DNA of 64,000 bases. Source: Flavobacterium sp. UBA6135 (GTDB lineage Bacteria > Bacteroidota > Bacteroidia > Flavobacteriales > Flavobacteriaceae). The notes under the pieces were generated by a model that saw only the letters and a program-made list of their open reading frames with translations, ran no database searches and was not told where the DNA came from. The stretch lies in NCBI RefSeq assembly GCF_002428305.1, contig NZ_DIVJ01000050.1, forward strand, positions 101,158 through 165,157, in the 5' to 3' direction. Positions 37,815-45,979 of the stretch are shown piece by piece. Numbering within the stretch: position 1 is the first letter of the stretch; every line of letters begins with the position of its first letter. The position numbers were made by a program, and so were the translations under genes.

Positions 37815-39116
37815 ATGCTCAGAGTAAAAAAAGTCTTTTCAATTGAAAATCCTGAAATCTTCAAACAAAAATTGTTGATTTGGGGTAATCAGTTTAGAGA
37901 GGTTGTTTTTTTGGATACCAATAATTATCATCAAAAGTATTCTAATTATGATGCGGTTTTGGCTGTGGATGCTTTTACTTCCATCAAAACCGATTATTAT
38001 AATGCTTTTGAAGACTTACATCAATACCAAACGCATACAAAAGATTGGTTGTTCGGCTATTTGTCTTATGATTTAAAAAATGATACAGAAGCCTTACAAT
38101 CTAAAAATTTTGATGGATTAGAATTTCCTGATTTGTTTTTCTTTCAACCTAAAAAGTTGTTTTTTTTGAAAGAAAATCAAGTTGAAATGCAGTATCTTAA
38201 TTTGTGTGATGATGAAGTGGATGATGATTTTGAGGATATTGGAAGAGGGAAGAGGGAAGAGGGAAGTTTGGAGTCTGGAGATGAAAGTGAGACTAAAATC
38301 CAACAACGCATTTCAAAAGAAGCGTATCTTCAAAAAGTGTCTAAAATGCTTGAATACATTCATCATGGCGACATTTATGAAGCGAATTTTTGCATGGAGT
38401 TTTTTGCGAAAGACGCAACAATTGATCCCATCGAAATTTATCAAAAACTCAACGCCATTTCGCAACCACCTTTTGCTGTTTATTTCAAGAATAATCATCA
38501 GTTTTTACTTTCTGCTTCGCCTGAACGCTATTTAAAAAAGGAAGGAACTAAAATTATTTCCCAACCCATTAAAGGAACAGCCCGACGTGTTTTTGATGTC
38601 GAATTAGACGAACAATCCAAATCGGATTTAGCTGTAAATCCGAAAGAACGTGCCGAAAACATTATGATTGTGGATTTGGTTCGAAATGATTTATCTAAAA
38701 CTGCCATAAAAGGTTCTGTGGAAGTAGAAGAATTATGCCAAATTTATACGTTTAAACAAGTGCATCAACTAATTTCGACGGTAGTTTCTCAAGTGGAAAA
38801 TACGACTTCTCCTGTTGAAATTATCAAAACTACTTTCCCAATGGGAAGTATGACCGGTGCTCCCAAATTTTCTGCAATGAAAATCATCGAAGAGTTGGAA
38901 GAAACAAAACGTGGTTTATACAGCGGAGCAATCGGCTATTTTTCTCCTGAAGGTGATTTTGATTTTAATGTTGTGATTCGAAGTATTTTATACAATTCCA
39001 AAAATCAATATTTGTCTTTTTCCGTGGGAAGTGCCATTACTTCCGAAGCTACTCCCGAAGGCGAATATGAAGAATGTTTGTTGAAAGCGAAAGCAATGTT
39101 TGAGGTGTTGAATTAG
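37815..39116 (+). CDS. pabB: Aminodeoxychorismate synthase component I (PabB-like)
   Basis: This chorismate-binding enzyme makes aminodeoxychorismate for folate. The 433-residue protein has a shortened N-terminal domain and the full chorismate-binding catalytic domain (about 165-430). Family blocks include QPIKGTARR, DLVRNDLSK, ISTVVSQVE, PMGSMTGAPKFSAMKIIEELE and GAIGYFSPEGDFDFNVVIRS. Anthranilate synthase or isochorismate synthase are less likely given the PIKGTARR motif and the lack of trp or menaquinone neighbours. The linker at about 143-152 is encoded by a heptamer repeat (38241-38266). Confidence 0.88.
   Translation: MLRVKKVFSIENPEIFKQKLLIWGNQFREVVFLDTNNYHQKYSNYDAVLAVDAFTSIKTDYYNAFEDLHQYQTHTKDWLFGYLSYDLKNDTEALQSKNFDGLEFPDLFFFQPKKLFFLKENQVEMQYLNLCDDEVDDDFEDIGRGKREEGSLESGDESETKIQQRISKEAYLQKVSKMLEYIHHGDIYEANFCMEFFAKDATIDPIEIYQKLNAISQPPFAVYFKNNHQFLLSASPERYLKKEGTKIISQPIKGTARRVFDVELDEQSKSDLAVNPKERAENIMIVDLVRNDLSKTAIKGSVEVEELCQIYTFKQVHQLISTVVSQVENTTSPVEIIKTTFPMGSMTGAPKFSAMKIIEELEETKRGLYSGAIGYFSPEGDFDFNVVIRSILYNSKNQYLSFSVGSAITSEATPEGEYEECLLKAKAMFEVLN
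38241..38266 (+). repeat. Heptanucleotide tandem repeat inside the pabB-like gene
   Basis: GGAAGAG is repeated 3.7 times in the acidic linker between the two halves of the protein. The unit of seven is not a multiple of three, so gain or loss of one copy would shift the frame. Confidence 0.75.
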
Positions 39117-39117
39117 T

Positions 39118-39227
39118 TATGTAATTTCAAATTAAATTTTATGTATTTTCAAAATAAAATCTATGTAATTTAAAAATAAACTTTATGTAATTTCAAAATA
39201 AAGTATTTGTATATTCAAAATAAATTT
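39118..39227 (+). repeat. Five tandem 22-bp direct repeats upstream of the ATPase gene
   Basis: Units start exactly 22 bp apart at 39118, 39140, 39162, 39184 and 39206. The consensus is approximately TATGTAATTTCAAAATAAA plus three variable bases. Units 1-4 begin TATG, while unit 5 begins TTTG and doubles as the -33 promoter element of the next gene. A period of 22 bp is close to two helical turns, so bound proteins would stack on one face. It differs from CRISPR in having no spacers. Confidence 0.85.
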
Positions 39228-39236
39228 ATATATTTG
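39206..39236 (+). promoter_or_regulatory. Promoter of the AAA_14/DUF4143 ATPase gene
   Basis: TTTG (39206-39209) and TATATTTG (39229-39236) are 19 bp apart, a full match to the Bacteroidota promoter. The -33 box is the first four bases of repeat unit 5, so the repeat array abuts and overlaps this promoter. Confidence 0.65.
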
Positions 39237-39254
39237 TTTTATAATTAGAGTTTT

Positions 39255-40409
39255 ATGCCTGTAAATAGAAAAATAATTGAGCAATTAAAAATATATAAAA
39301 CGAAATATCCGATTCTAGCTTTAACCGGGCCTAGGCAATCAGGAAAAACAACTTTATTAAAAGAACTTTTTTACGATTATACCTATTTAAGCTTAGAAAA
39401 TCCGGATTTAAGAGCTTTTGCTGAAAATGATCCAAATGGTTTTTTTGAAAAGTATAGTCAATTTTGCATTTTTGATGAGGTACAGCGAGTACCACAATTA
39501 TTTTCTTATTTACAAACGATTGTTGACGAGAAAAAAATTATGGGACAATTCATTTTGTCGGGTTCGCAAAACTTTCATTTAATGAAGAATATCACACAAA
39601 GTTTAGCCGGTCGAGTTGCTCTTTTTAAGCTATTACCTTTTGATTTTGGCGAACTCCATTCAGCAGATTTAATGGAAGATGATTACACAAAAGCGATGTT
39701 AAAAGGATTTTATCCTGCAATTTATGACCGTTCAATTCCGTCGCAAGTGTTTTATTCAAATTATATTCAAACCTATGTAGAACGAGATATTACTGAGTTA
39801 GTAAACATTCGTGATATGCGTACTTTTCGTGTCTTTTTGAGTTTATGTGCTTCGCGTGCCGGACAGTTATTGAACTTAAATTCATTGGCAAACGAATGTG
39901 GAATTACGCAACCCACAGCAAAAGCTTGGATTTCGTTATTAGAAAGTAGTTACATCATTTTTTTGTTGCAACCCTACCATAAAAATTTTGATAAACGCGT
40001 CATAAAAAGTCCGAAGATATATTTTTATGATACTGGTTTACTCTGTCATTTGTTAAAAATAAAAGATACCGATCAAATAAAATTTAATTCATACAAAGGA
40101 AATTTATTTGAAAATATGATTGTTGGCGAGTATGTTAAGCAAAATTTTCATCAAAATAAAATGGAAGAATTGTGGTTTTGGAGAGATTCCAATGGTCACG
40201 AAGTAGATTTGATTCGTCAAGATGACGATTTGTTGAATGTCATCGAAATTAAATCAACCAAAACAGTTACAACCGATTTATTTAAGGAAATTAATTATTT
40301 TGAGAGCTTAGCCAAAGATGAAATTAAATCAAAAAGTTTGGTTTATGCCGGGGATGACAATCAAAAGCGAACAAATGTTAACGTACTTTCGTGGAATCAA
40401 ATGAAATAA
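39255..40409 (+). CDS. AAA_14 ATPase with C-terminal DUF4143 domain
   Basis: The 384-residue protein has an N-terminal AAA_14 domain with P-loop GPRQSGKTT (24-32), a Walker B FCIFDEVQRVPQLF (about 71-84), and the sensor-like ILSGSQNF. The C-terminal DUF4143 part (about 195-370) includes a winged-helix-like ITQPTAKAWISLLESSYIIF, and EVDLI followed by IEIKS (about 316-333), which is the spacing of a PD-(D/E)xK nuclease-like core. Such genes are common in bacterial accessory regions, and their biological role is largely unknown. It sits alone between housekeeping genes with a repeat array and its own promoter. Confidence 0.88.
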   Translation: MPVNRKIIEQLKIYKTKYPILALTGPRQSGKTTLLKELFYDYTYLSLENPDLRAFAENDPNGFFEKYSQFCIFDEVQRVPQLFSYLQTIVDEKKIMGQFILSGSQNFHLMKNITQSLAGRVALFKLLPFDFGELHSADLMEDDYTKAMLKGFYPAIYDRSIPSQVFYSNYIQTYVERDITELVNIRDMRTFRVFLSLCASRAGQLLNLNSLANECGITQPTAKAWISLLESSYIIFLLQPYHKNFDKRVIKSPKIYFYDTGLLCHLLKIKDTDQIKFNSYKGNLFENMIVGEYVKQNFHQNKMEELWFWRDSNGHEVDLIRQDDDLLNVIEIKSTKTVTTDLFKEINYFESLAKDEIKSKSLVYAGDDNQKRTNVNVLSWNQMK

Positions 40410-40422
40410 GTACTTTTGAAAA

Positions 40423-41727
40423 ATGCTAACCAAATTCCAAAAAAGTATCAACACTAATTTTCCTTTTCTTCAAAAGGCGAAAATTCTAATCGCGGTCAGT
40501 GGTGGTTTGGACAGTATGGTTTTATTGGATTTAATTTCAAAAACGAAAATAGAATTTGCTGTTGCTCATTGCAATTTTCAACTTCGAAATGATGAAAGTA
40601 ATGAAGACGAATATTTTGTGAAATCCTTTTGCAAAGAAAACTCCATTCAAGGTTTTTTTCAAAAATTTGATACGAAGCAATTTGCCGAAGACGAAAAATT
40701 ATCGATCCAAGTCGCAGCCCGACAGTTGCGATACGAATGGTTTTATGAATTGTTGGAAACTGAAAAGTTTGATTTTGTTGCAACTGCTCATCATTTAGAC
40801 GATCAATTGGAAACATTTTTAATCAATTTTTCTCGCGGAACCGGTTTAGATGGATTATGTGGAATTCCATCCCAAAACGATAAAATTATTCGCCCCTTAT
40901 TAATTTTCTCCAGAGCAGAAATTGAAATTTTTGCCAAAGAACATAACATCTCTTGGAGAGAAGATTCTAGTAATGCTTCCGATAAATATCTTCGAAATAA
41001 AATTCGCCATCACGTTGTTCCGATTTTAAAGGAATTTAATCCGAGTTTTTTAGATTCGTTTGAAAATACCATTCAAAACCTCAATCAAGCTCAATCGTTG
41101 GTGGATGATGCTTCGCGAATTGTGTATCGAAAAGTAGTGCAAGATGTTGATAATCAAAAGATAATTGATTTAAATAAATTATTGCAACTTCCTAATTATC
41201 AAGCGTATTTGTATCAATGGTTGATGCCTTTCGGATTTTCAGCTTGGCAAGACATTTATGATTTAGTGCAAGCTCAATCCGGAAAGCAAATTTTTTCGGA
41301 GCATTTCAGATTGGTTAAAGATAGAGAAACACTGATTGTTGAACCAAAAGCGGACAAAATTTCTGACGAATATTTTATTACTATAAATCAATCAGAACTT
41401 AATTTTCCCTTAAAGTTGACGTTTTGTAACACAAGTGACATTACTATATCCGATGCAAAAACTATCTTTGTGGATGCAGATGCGTTAAAGTTTCCTTTAA
41501 AACTTCGTAAATGGCAAGAAGGTGATTATTTTTACCCTTTTGGAATGAACGGAAAAAAGAAGTTGAGTAAATTTTTTAAAGACGAAAAATTTTCCATCAT
41601 CGATAAAGAAAATACATGGCTTTTATGCTCTGATAATCAAATCGTTTGGCTTGTTGGGAAACGTATGGACGACCGATTTAAAGTAACCGAAAACACACAA
41701 ACTATTTTAAAAATAGAAGTAATATAA
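40423..41727 (+). CDS. tilS: tRNA(Ile)-lysidine synthase
   Basis: TilS adds lysine to cytidine 34 of the AUA-reading tRNA(Ile), an essential step that changes codon and amino-acid identity. The 434-residue protein has the PP-loop AVSGGLDSMVLLDL (about 24-37), the HCNFQLR and ATAHHLDDQLETFLINFSRG motifs of the N-type ATP pyrophosphatase domain, and RNKIRHHVVPILKEFNP. The C-terminal tRNA-binding domains follow, ending in LRKWQEGDYFYPFGMNGKKK. dsbD overlaps its stop by one base, so the two are co-translated. Confidence 0.95.
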   Translation: MLTKFQKSINTNFPFLQKAKILIAVSGGLDSMVLLDLISKTKIEFAVAHCNFQLRNDESNEDEYFVKSFCKENSIQGFFQKFDTKQFAEDEKLSIQVAARQLRYEWFYELLETEKFDFVATAHHLDDQLETFLINFSRGTGLDGLCGIPSQNDKIIRPLLIFSRAEIEIFAKEHNISWREDSSNASDKYLRNKIRHHVVPILKEFNPSFLDSFENTIQNLNQAQSLVDDASRIVYRKVVQDVDNQKIIDLNKLLQLPNYQAYLYQWLMPFGFSAWQDIYDLVQAQSGKQIFSEHFRLVKDRETLIVEPKADKISDEYFITINQSELNFPLKLTFCNTSDITISDAKTIFVDADALKFPLKLRKWQEGDYFYPFGMNGKKKLSKFFKDEKFSIIDKENTWLLCSDNQIVWLVGKRMDDRFKVTENTQTILKIEVI

Positions 41728-43727
41728 TGAAGAATTTAATTTTTACACTCCTTACCCTTTTTGCTTTTACTTTTTCACAAGCTCAAATTTTAGATCCGGT
41801 AAAATGGAAAACTTCCATTGAACAAAAATCGGACACGGAATTTCTATTAAAATTTGATGCTACCATTCAAAAGGATTGGCATATTTTTTCACAATTTACA
41901 CCGGAAGGTGGCTCGCTTCCAACCATTTTCATTTACGAAAATTCTAAAGGTAATTACCAATTGGTAGGTAAAACAACTGAAAGTAAGTATAAAGTAAAAT
42001 TTGAAGAAGTTTTTGGAGTTGATGAGTACTTGTTTGAAGGTTCTGCACAATTTCAGCAGTTAGTAAAAGTGACAAATCCTGCTTTAAAATCAATCAAAGT
42101 AGAAGTTGAATACCAGGCTTGTTTGGAACAATGTATTCAACAATACAAAACTTTTGAATTTATTTTGCCGAATAGTAAGGTGGTGCTTTCAGATTCAGTA
42201 GAGGACGCAAGTTTATCTAACATTACGCTAACTTCTACTGAAGTGGATTCTACATCTACTAAAGTAGCAGAAGAAAAGTTAAAAAAAGCGGAGAAAAAAG
42301 AAGAAAAAAAGGATCTCTGGACTATTTTTATCGTCGCATTTTTTTCTGGTTTTTTAGCTTTACTGACACCTTGTGTGTTTCCAATGATTCCAATGACAGT
42401 GAGTTTCTTCACTAAACAGAGTAAAGACAGGTCGAAAGGAATCAAAAATGCCATTATTTATGGTATTTCAATTATTGTAATCTATGTGCTTTTAGGTACT
42501 GCCATTGTAGCCATATTTGGTCCTGACTCCTTGAATGAACTTTCGACAAGTGTAACATTTAATTTAATTTTCTTCGCATTATTAGTTCTTTTTGCTGCTT
42601 CTTTTTTAGGTGCGTTTGAAATTGTTTTACCAAATTCTTGGGCAAATAAAGTAGACCGTCAAGCGGATAGAGGCGGAATCATCGGCATCTTTTTTATGGC
42701 ATTAGCATTAGCTATTGTATCATTTTCTTGTACGGGACCAATTGTAGGAACGTTGATTGTTGAGTCAGCTTCCAAAGGTGGAATTGCTCCAATCGTGGGT
42801 ATGTTAGGCTTTTCATCAGCTATTGCTTTACCATTTATGTTATTTGCTTTATTTCCAGGTTGGATGAATTCCTTACCAAAATCAGGTGGATGGTTAAATA
42901 CCGTAAAAGTTTCACTTGGATTTTTAGAATTGGCTTTTGCATTCAAATTTTTATCGAATGCCGATTTGGTTTTGCAATTGCATTGGTTTGAAAGAGAAAC
43001 CTTTTTAGCGATTTGGATTGCTGTTTTTGGAGCTTGGGCATTGTATTTATTTGGTAAATTAACGTTGCCACACGATAGTCCGCTTACTCATATTTCCGTA
43101 GGAAGATTATTTATGGGATTGTTTGTGTTGAGTTTCACCATTTATATGGTTCCCGGACTTTGGGGTGCTCCGTTAAAGATAATTTCCGGTTTTCCACCTC
43201 CGTTGCATTATAGCGAAAGTCCAAATGGAGTTGGTGGCAGCGGAAGTGCATTAGAATTAGGAATCTTACCCAAAGGTGCTCATTCCGGACCGCACGGAAT
43301 CATGGCTTTTCACGATTATAAATATGGTTTAGCTTATGCAAAAGAAGTGAATAAACCCATATTGCTTGATTTTACCGGATATGCTTGTGTGAACTGTCGC
43401 AAGATGGAAGATTATGTTTGGTCTGATCCAAAAATACTTTCTATTTTGAAAAATGAAGTGGTTTTAATTTCGTTATATGTTGATGACAAAAAGGAATTAG
43501 CCGAAAACGAAAAATATGTATCAAAAGAGACCGGCAAAAAAATCAAAACCATTGGTAATAAATGGAGCGATTTCCAAATTACCAAATATAAAGCCAATGC
43601 TCAGCCGTATTATTTGATTTTGGATACAGATGGCAATACCATTTCAGATGAGCCGGCAAGTTATGATCCAAATATCGATGTATATGAGAAATGGTTACGA
43701 AGTGGAATTGACAAGTTTGTAAAATAA
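41727..43727 (+). CDS. dsbD: Thiol:disulfide interchange protein DsbD
   Basis: DsbD carries electrons from cytoplasmic thioredoxin to the periplasm. The 666-residue protein has a signal peptide (about 1-20), an N-terminal domain with the redox pair in YQACLEQCIQQ (about 130-140), and eight membrane helices (about 195-490) with the paired cysteines in TPCVFPMIP and SCTGPIVG. A C-terminal thioredoxin-like domain carries CVNC in YACVNCRKMED (about 552-562). All three cysteine pairs are present. It is translationally coupled to tilS and ends at a terminator. Confidence 0.94.
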   Translation: MKNLIFTLLTLFAFTFSQAQILDPVKWKTSIEQKSDTEFLLKFDATIQKDWHIFSQFTPEGGSLPTIFIYENSKGNYQLVGKTTESKYKVKFEEVFGVDEYLFEGSAQFQQLVKVTNPALKSIKVEVEYQACLEQCIQQYKTFEFILPNSKVVLSDSVEDASLSNITLTSTEVDSTSTKVAEEKLKKAEKKEEKKDLWTIFIVAFFSGFLALLTPCVFPMIPMTVSFFTKQSKDRSKGIKNAIIYGISIIVIYVLLGTAIVAIFGPDSLNELSTSVTFNLIFFALLVLFAASFLGAFEIVLPNSWANKVDRQADRGGIIGIFFMALALAIVSFSCTGPIVGTLIVESASKGGIAPIVGMLGFSSAIALPFMLFALFPGWMNSLPKSGGWLNTVKVSLGFLELAFAFKFLSNADLVLQLHWFERETFLAIWIAVFGAWALYLFGKLTLPHDSPLTHISVGRLFMGLFVLSFTIYMVPGLWGAPLKIISGFPPPLHYSESPNGVGGSGSALELGILPKGAHSGPHGIMAFHDYKYGLAYAKEVNKPILLDFTGYACVNCRKMEDYVWSDPKILSILKNEVVLISLYVDDKKELAENEKYVSKETGKKIKTIGNKWSDFQITKYKANAQPYYLILDTDGNTISDEPASYDPNIDVYEKWLRSGIDKFVK

Positions 43728-43730
43728 CAG

Positions 43731-43756
43731 AAAGGAGCCTAACGAGCTCCTTTTTT
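43731..43756. terminator. Terminator between dsbD and the racemase operon
   Basis: AAAGGAGC (43731-43738) pairs with GCTCCTTT (43746-43753) around a seven-base loop, followed by T residues. The stop codon of the minus-strand racemase lies within it. Confidence 0.75.
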
Positions 43757-44828
43757 ATTCCACAATTTTTTCAATATAATCAGAATTTAAAAGTTGCAAA
43801 GCTCCCATATATTTCAATTTGAAAGAAATCAAATCGCCAACAGAATACTGATTTTCTGAATTAGAAATATCAACTACTAACATATCCGAACTAGCATCCA
43901 CGATCGTGATATTTTCATCTTCAACTTCTAAATATTTAGGTTGCATATCCAACAAACCAATGTCCAAAATAGCTCTAAGTGATGTTCCGCCTAAATCTTC
44001 AATATTTGCAATTGAAAATGAATTTCCAGCCACATTTTCGCCTAATTCACCATCAGGAATGTTCGGTTTTTGAGTGATTTCGATGATTTCGGCATATAAT
44101 TTAAAAACATCGTTATGCATGTTTTCAATCGTTTCACCGGTAAATAAATCTTTTCCAAAAAACAACGCTTCACCAACTCTAAAATGATTCACCGCCATCG
44201 GTCGTGCATTCTTTAAAATCAAAGGAACCGCCACTGAAGTTCCTCCTGAAACCCAAGGAATAGAAACGTTGAATTTGGCTTCAATCAATTGTTTGTATAA
44301 ACTTAATTGAATCAATTTGTCTTGCGTTGGCATTACGCCACTCAAACAATTTAAATTCGTACCAATTCCGCGAACTTCTATGTTTGGTAGTTGTAAAACT
44401 TCGCCATAAAATTGGATTAATTCTTCGCCCATTACACCTTCACGCAAATCGCCCATTTCAATCATAATGATGATTTTATGGATTTTATTTTGTCTAATCG
44501 CTTCTTCTGAAAGAAGTTTTATTGTGAAAATTTCGGTGTTAAAACTCACATCAGCAAATTCAACAATTCGTTTAATACTTAACTTTGCCGGCGGTTTGAT
44601 GTAAACGGTTTGAATAGCCGGATTTAGTTTTTTTACTTTTTTTAAATTACTGATTCTGGAATCGTGAATTTCAGTTGCACCAAGAGCAATTAACTCTTTC
44701 AAATAGATTATATTTCCACACAATAATTTGGAAACAACGCCCCATTCTATATTTCTGGATTTGAATAAATCGTCAAGAAAACTATAATTTTCTTGAAGTT
44801 TTGATCGATATAATTTGATAAATGCCAT
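43755..44828 (-). CDS. Alanine/ornithine racemase-family PLP enzyme
   Basis: This 357-residue protein belongs to the fold-type III PLP group of the ornithine racemase (Orr) kind, different from classical Alr. The likely PLP lysine is in VVSKLLCGN (about 32-40), and further family sites are IMIEMGDLREGV (about 140-151), IGTNLNCLSGV and VSGGTSVAVP. The substrate may be ornithine, lysine, alanine or another amino acid. Its ATG overlaps the stop of the alr-like gene by one base, and it is the last gene of the four-gene minus-strand operon. Confidence 0.85.
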   Translation of the reverse strand: MAFIKLYRSKLQENYSFLDDLFKSRNIEWGVVSKLLCGNIIYLKELIALGATEIHDSRISNLKKVKKLNPAIQTVYIKPPAKLSIKRIVEFADVSFNTEIFTIKLLSEEAIRQNKIHKIIIMIEMGDLREGVMGEELIQFYGEVLQLPNIEVRGIGTNLNCLSGVMPTQDKLIQLSLYKQLIEAKFNVSIPWVSGGTSVAVPLILKNARPMAVNHFRVGEALFFGKDLFTGETIENMHNDVFKLYAEIIEITQKPNIPDGELGENVAGNSFSIANIEDLGGTSLRAILDIGLLDMQPKYLEVEDENITIVDASSDMLVVDISNSENQYSVGDLISFKLKYMGALQLLNSDYIEKIVE

Positions 44829-45979
44829 TAGATTAAAATTTTTCTGGGAATTGATTTTGAAATTCTCGTTAGTAATTCATAATTTAATTGATTACTGTTT
44901 TCGCTAAACGAAGCTACAGAAACATCAATTTTTTCTTGGCTTCCGATGAGAATTACTTCATCGCCAATTTGAATGGAAGGAATATCCGAAACATCCACCA
45001 ACATCATATTCATATTGACCGTTCCCACCACCATACATCGCTGTTGATTTATAATCACTCGACCTTTATTACTCAGCGAACGACTGTAACCGTGTGCATA
45101 ACCAATTGGAATGGTGGCAATTTTCATTTTTTCTTTCGCCATAAAACTCGTTCCGTAACCAATGAATTCGCACGCATCAATTTTTTTGATACTCATCACT
45201 TGACTTTTCCAAGATATGACTCTTTTTAACGGATCAATTTTCTTCTTTTTGGAGGAAATATAACTGGCAAAAACCTCAGGACTTGGCCATAATCCATATT
45301 GCATAATTCCGATGCGAACCATGTCCATTCTGGTTTCAGGAAACATAATTGAAGCGGCTGAACAAGCGGAATGTTTTATTTTTGGGATTAAATTTTTTAC
45401 ACAGAAATAAGCATATATTTTTTCAAATCGTTCAATTTGTTGTTTGACTCTAAAGTAATTTGACATACTTTCGGCTCCGGCAAAATGTGTGCATAATCCT
45501 TTGAATTCGATATGATTTTCTTCTTTTTTTAGTAAAGAAATTAGGCTGTTTAATTCATTTTGAACAAAACCGGTTCGATTCATACCGGTTTCAACTTCAA
45601 TGTGAATGATGGCTTTTTTATTTAACTTTTTACTGATTTTAATGGCTGAGTCTAATCTTTTTTTATCAAATACAAAAAATTCAATGTCGTTTTGAATAAC
45701 CCATTCCATTAGTTCATCCGAGACAAATCCCATAATCAAAATGGTAACTTTTTTAGGAAGTTGTTTTTTAACGAGTTGAGCTTCGGCAACATCAAAAACA
45801 GAAAAATGTGCAACACCAGATTTATGAGCCATTGTCACAAATTCTTCAATGCCATGACCATACGCATTTCCTTTTACAACAGAAGAAAGAATGACATCTT
45901 TGCCATACATTTTCTTTAAAAAAAGTAAGTTGTTTAGATAGGAATCTGAATTAAGTTCTATAATAGAATTAGTATGCAT
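44828..45979 (-). CDS. Alanine racemase-like PLP enzyme with altered active-site motif
   Basis: The 383-residue protein has the alanine racemase fold. PLP lysine is in VVKGNAYGHG (about 33-42), with VETGMNRTGF and a C-terminal beta domain containing FIGYGTSF, PIGYAHGYSR and LYG-type YGLWPSP. In classical Alr the motif GRVxMD contributes an active-site Asp, but here it reads GTVNMN, so the Arg and Asp are replaced. It may therefore be a racemase for another amino acid. It overlaps the upstream amidohydrolase by 11 bp and the next racemase by one base. Confidence 0.85.
   Translation of the reverse strand: MHTNSIIELNSDSYLNNLLFLKKMYGKDVILSSVVKGNAYGHGIEEFVTMAHKSGVAHFSVFDVAEAQLVKKQLPKKVTILIMGFVSDELMEWVIQNDIEFFVFDKKRLDSAIKISKKLNKKAIIHIEVETGMNRTGFVQNELNSLISLLKKEENHIEFKGLCTHFAGAESMSNYFRVKQQIERFEKIYAYFCVKNLIPKIKHSACSAASIMFPETRMDMVRIGIMQYGLWPSPEVFASYISSKKKKIDPLKRVISWKSQVMSIKKIDACEFIGYGTSFMAKEKMKIATIPIGYAHGYSRSLSNKGRVIINQQRCMVVGTVNMNMMLVDVSDIPSIQIGDEVILIGSQEKIDVSVASFSENSNQLNYELLTRISKSIPRKILI

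Noticed and set aside
38182..38535. A 117-codon frame in another phase of the pabB-like gene
   Set aside because: It lies wholly inside pabB, contains no conserved motif, and is kept open by the heptamer repeat and lysine-rich codons.
39118..39227. The 22-bp repeats as a CRISPR array
   Set aside because: The units are contiguous with no unique spacers, they vary, and no cas genes are present.
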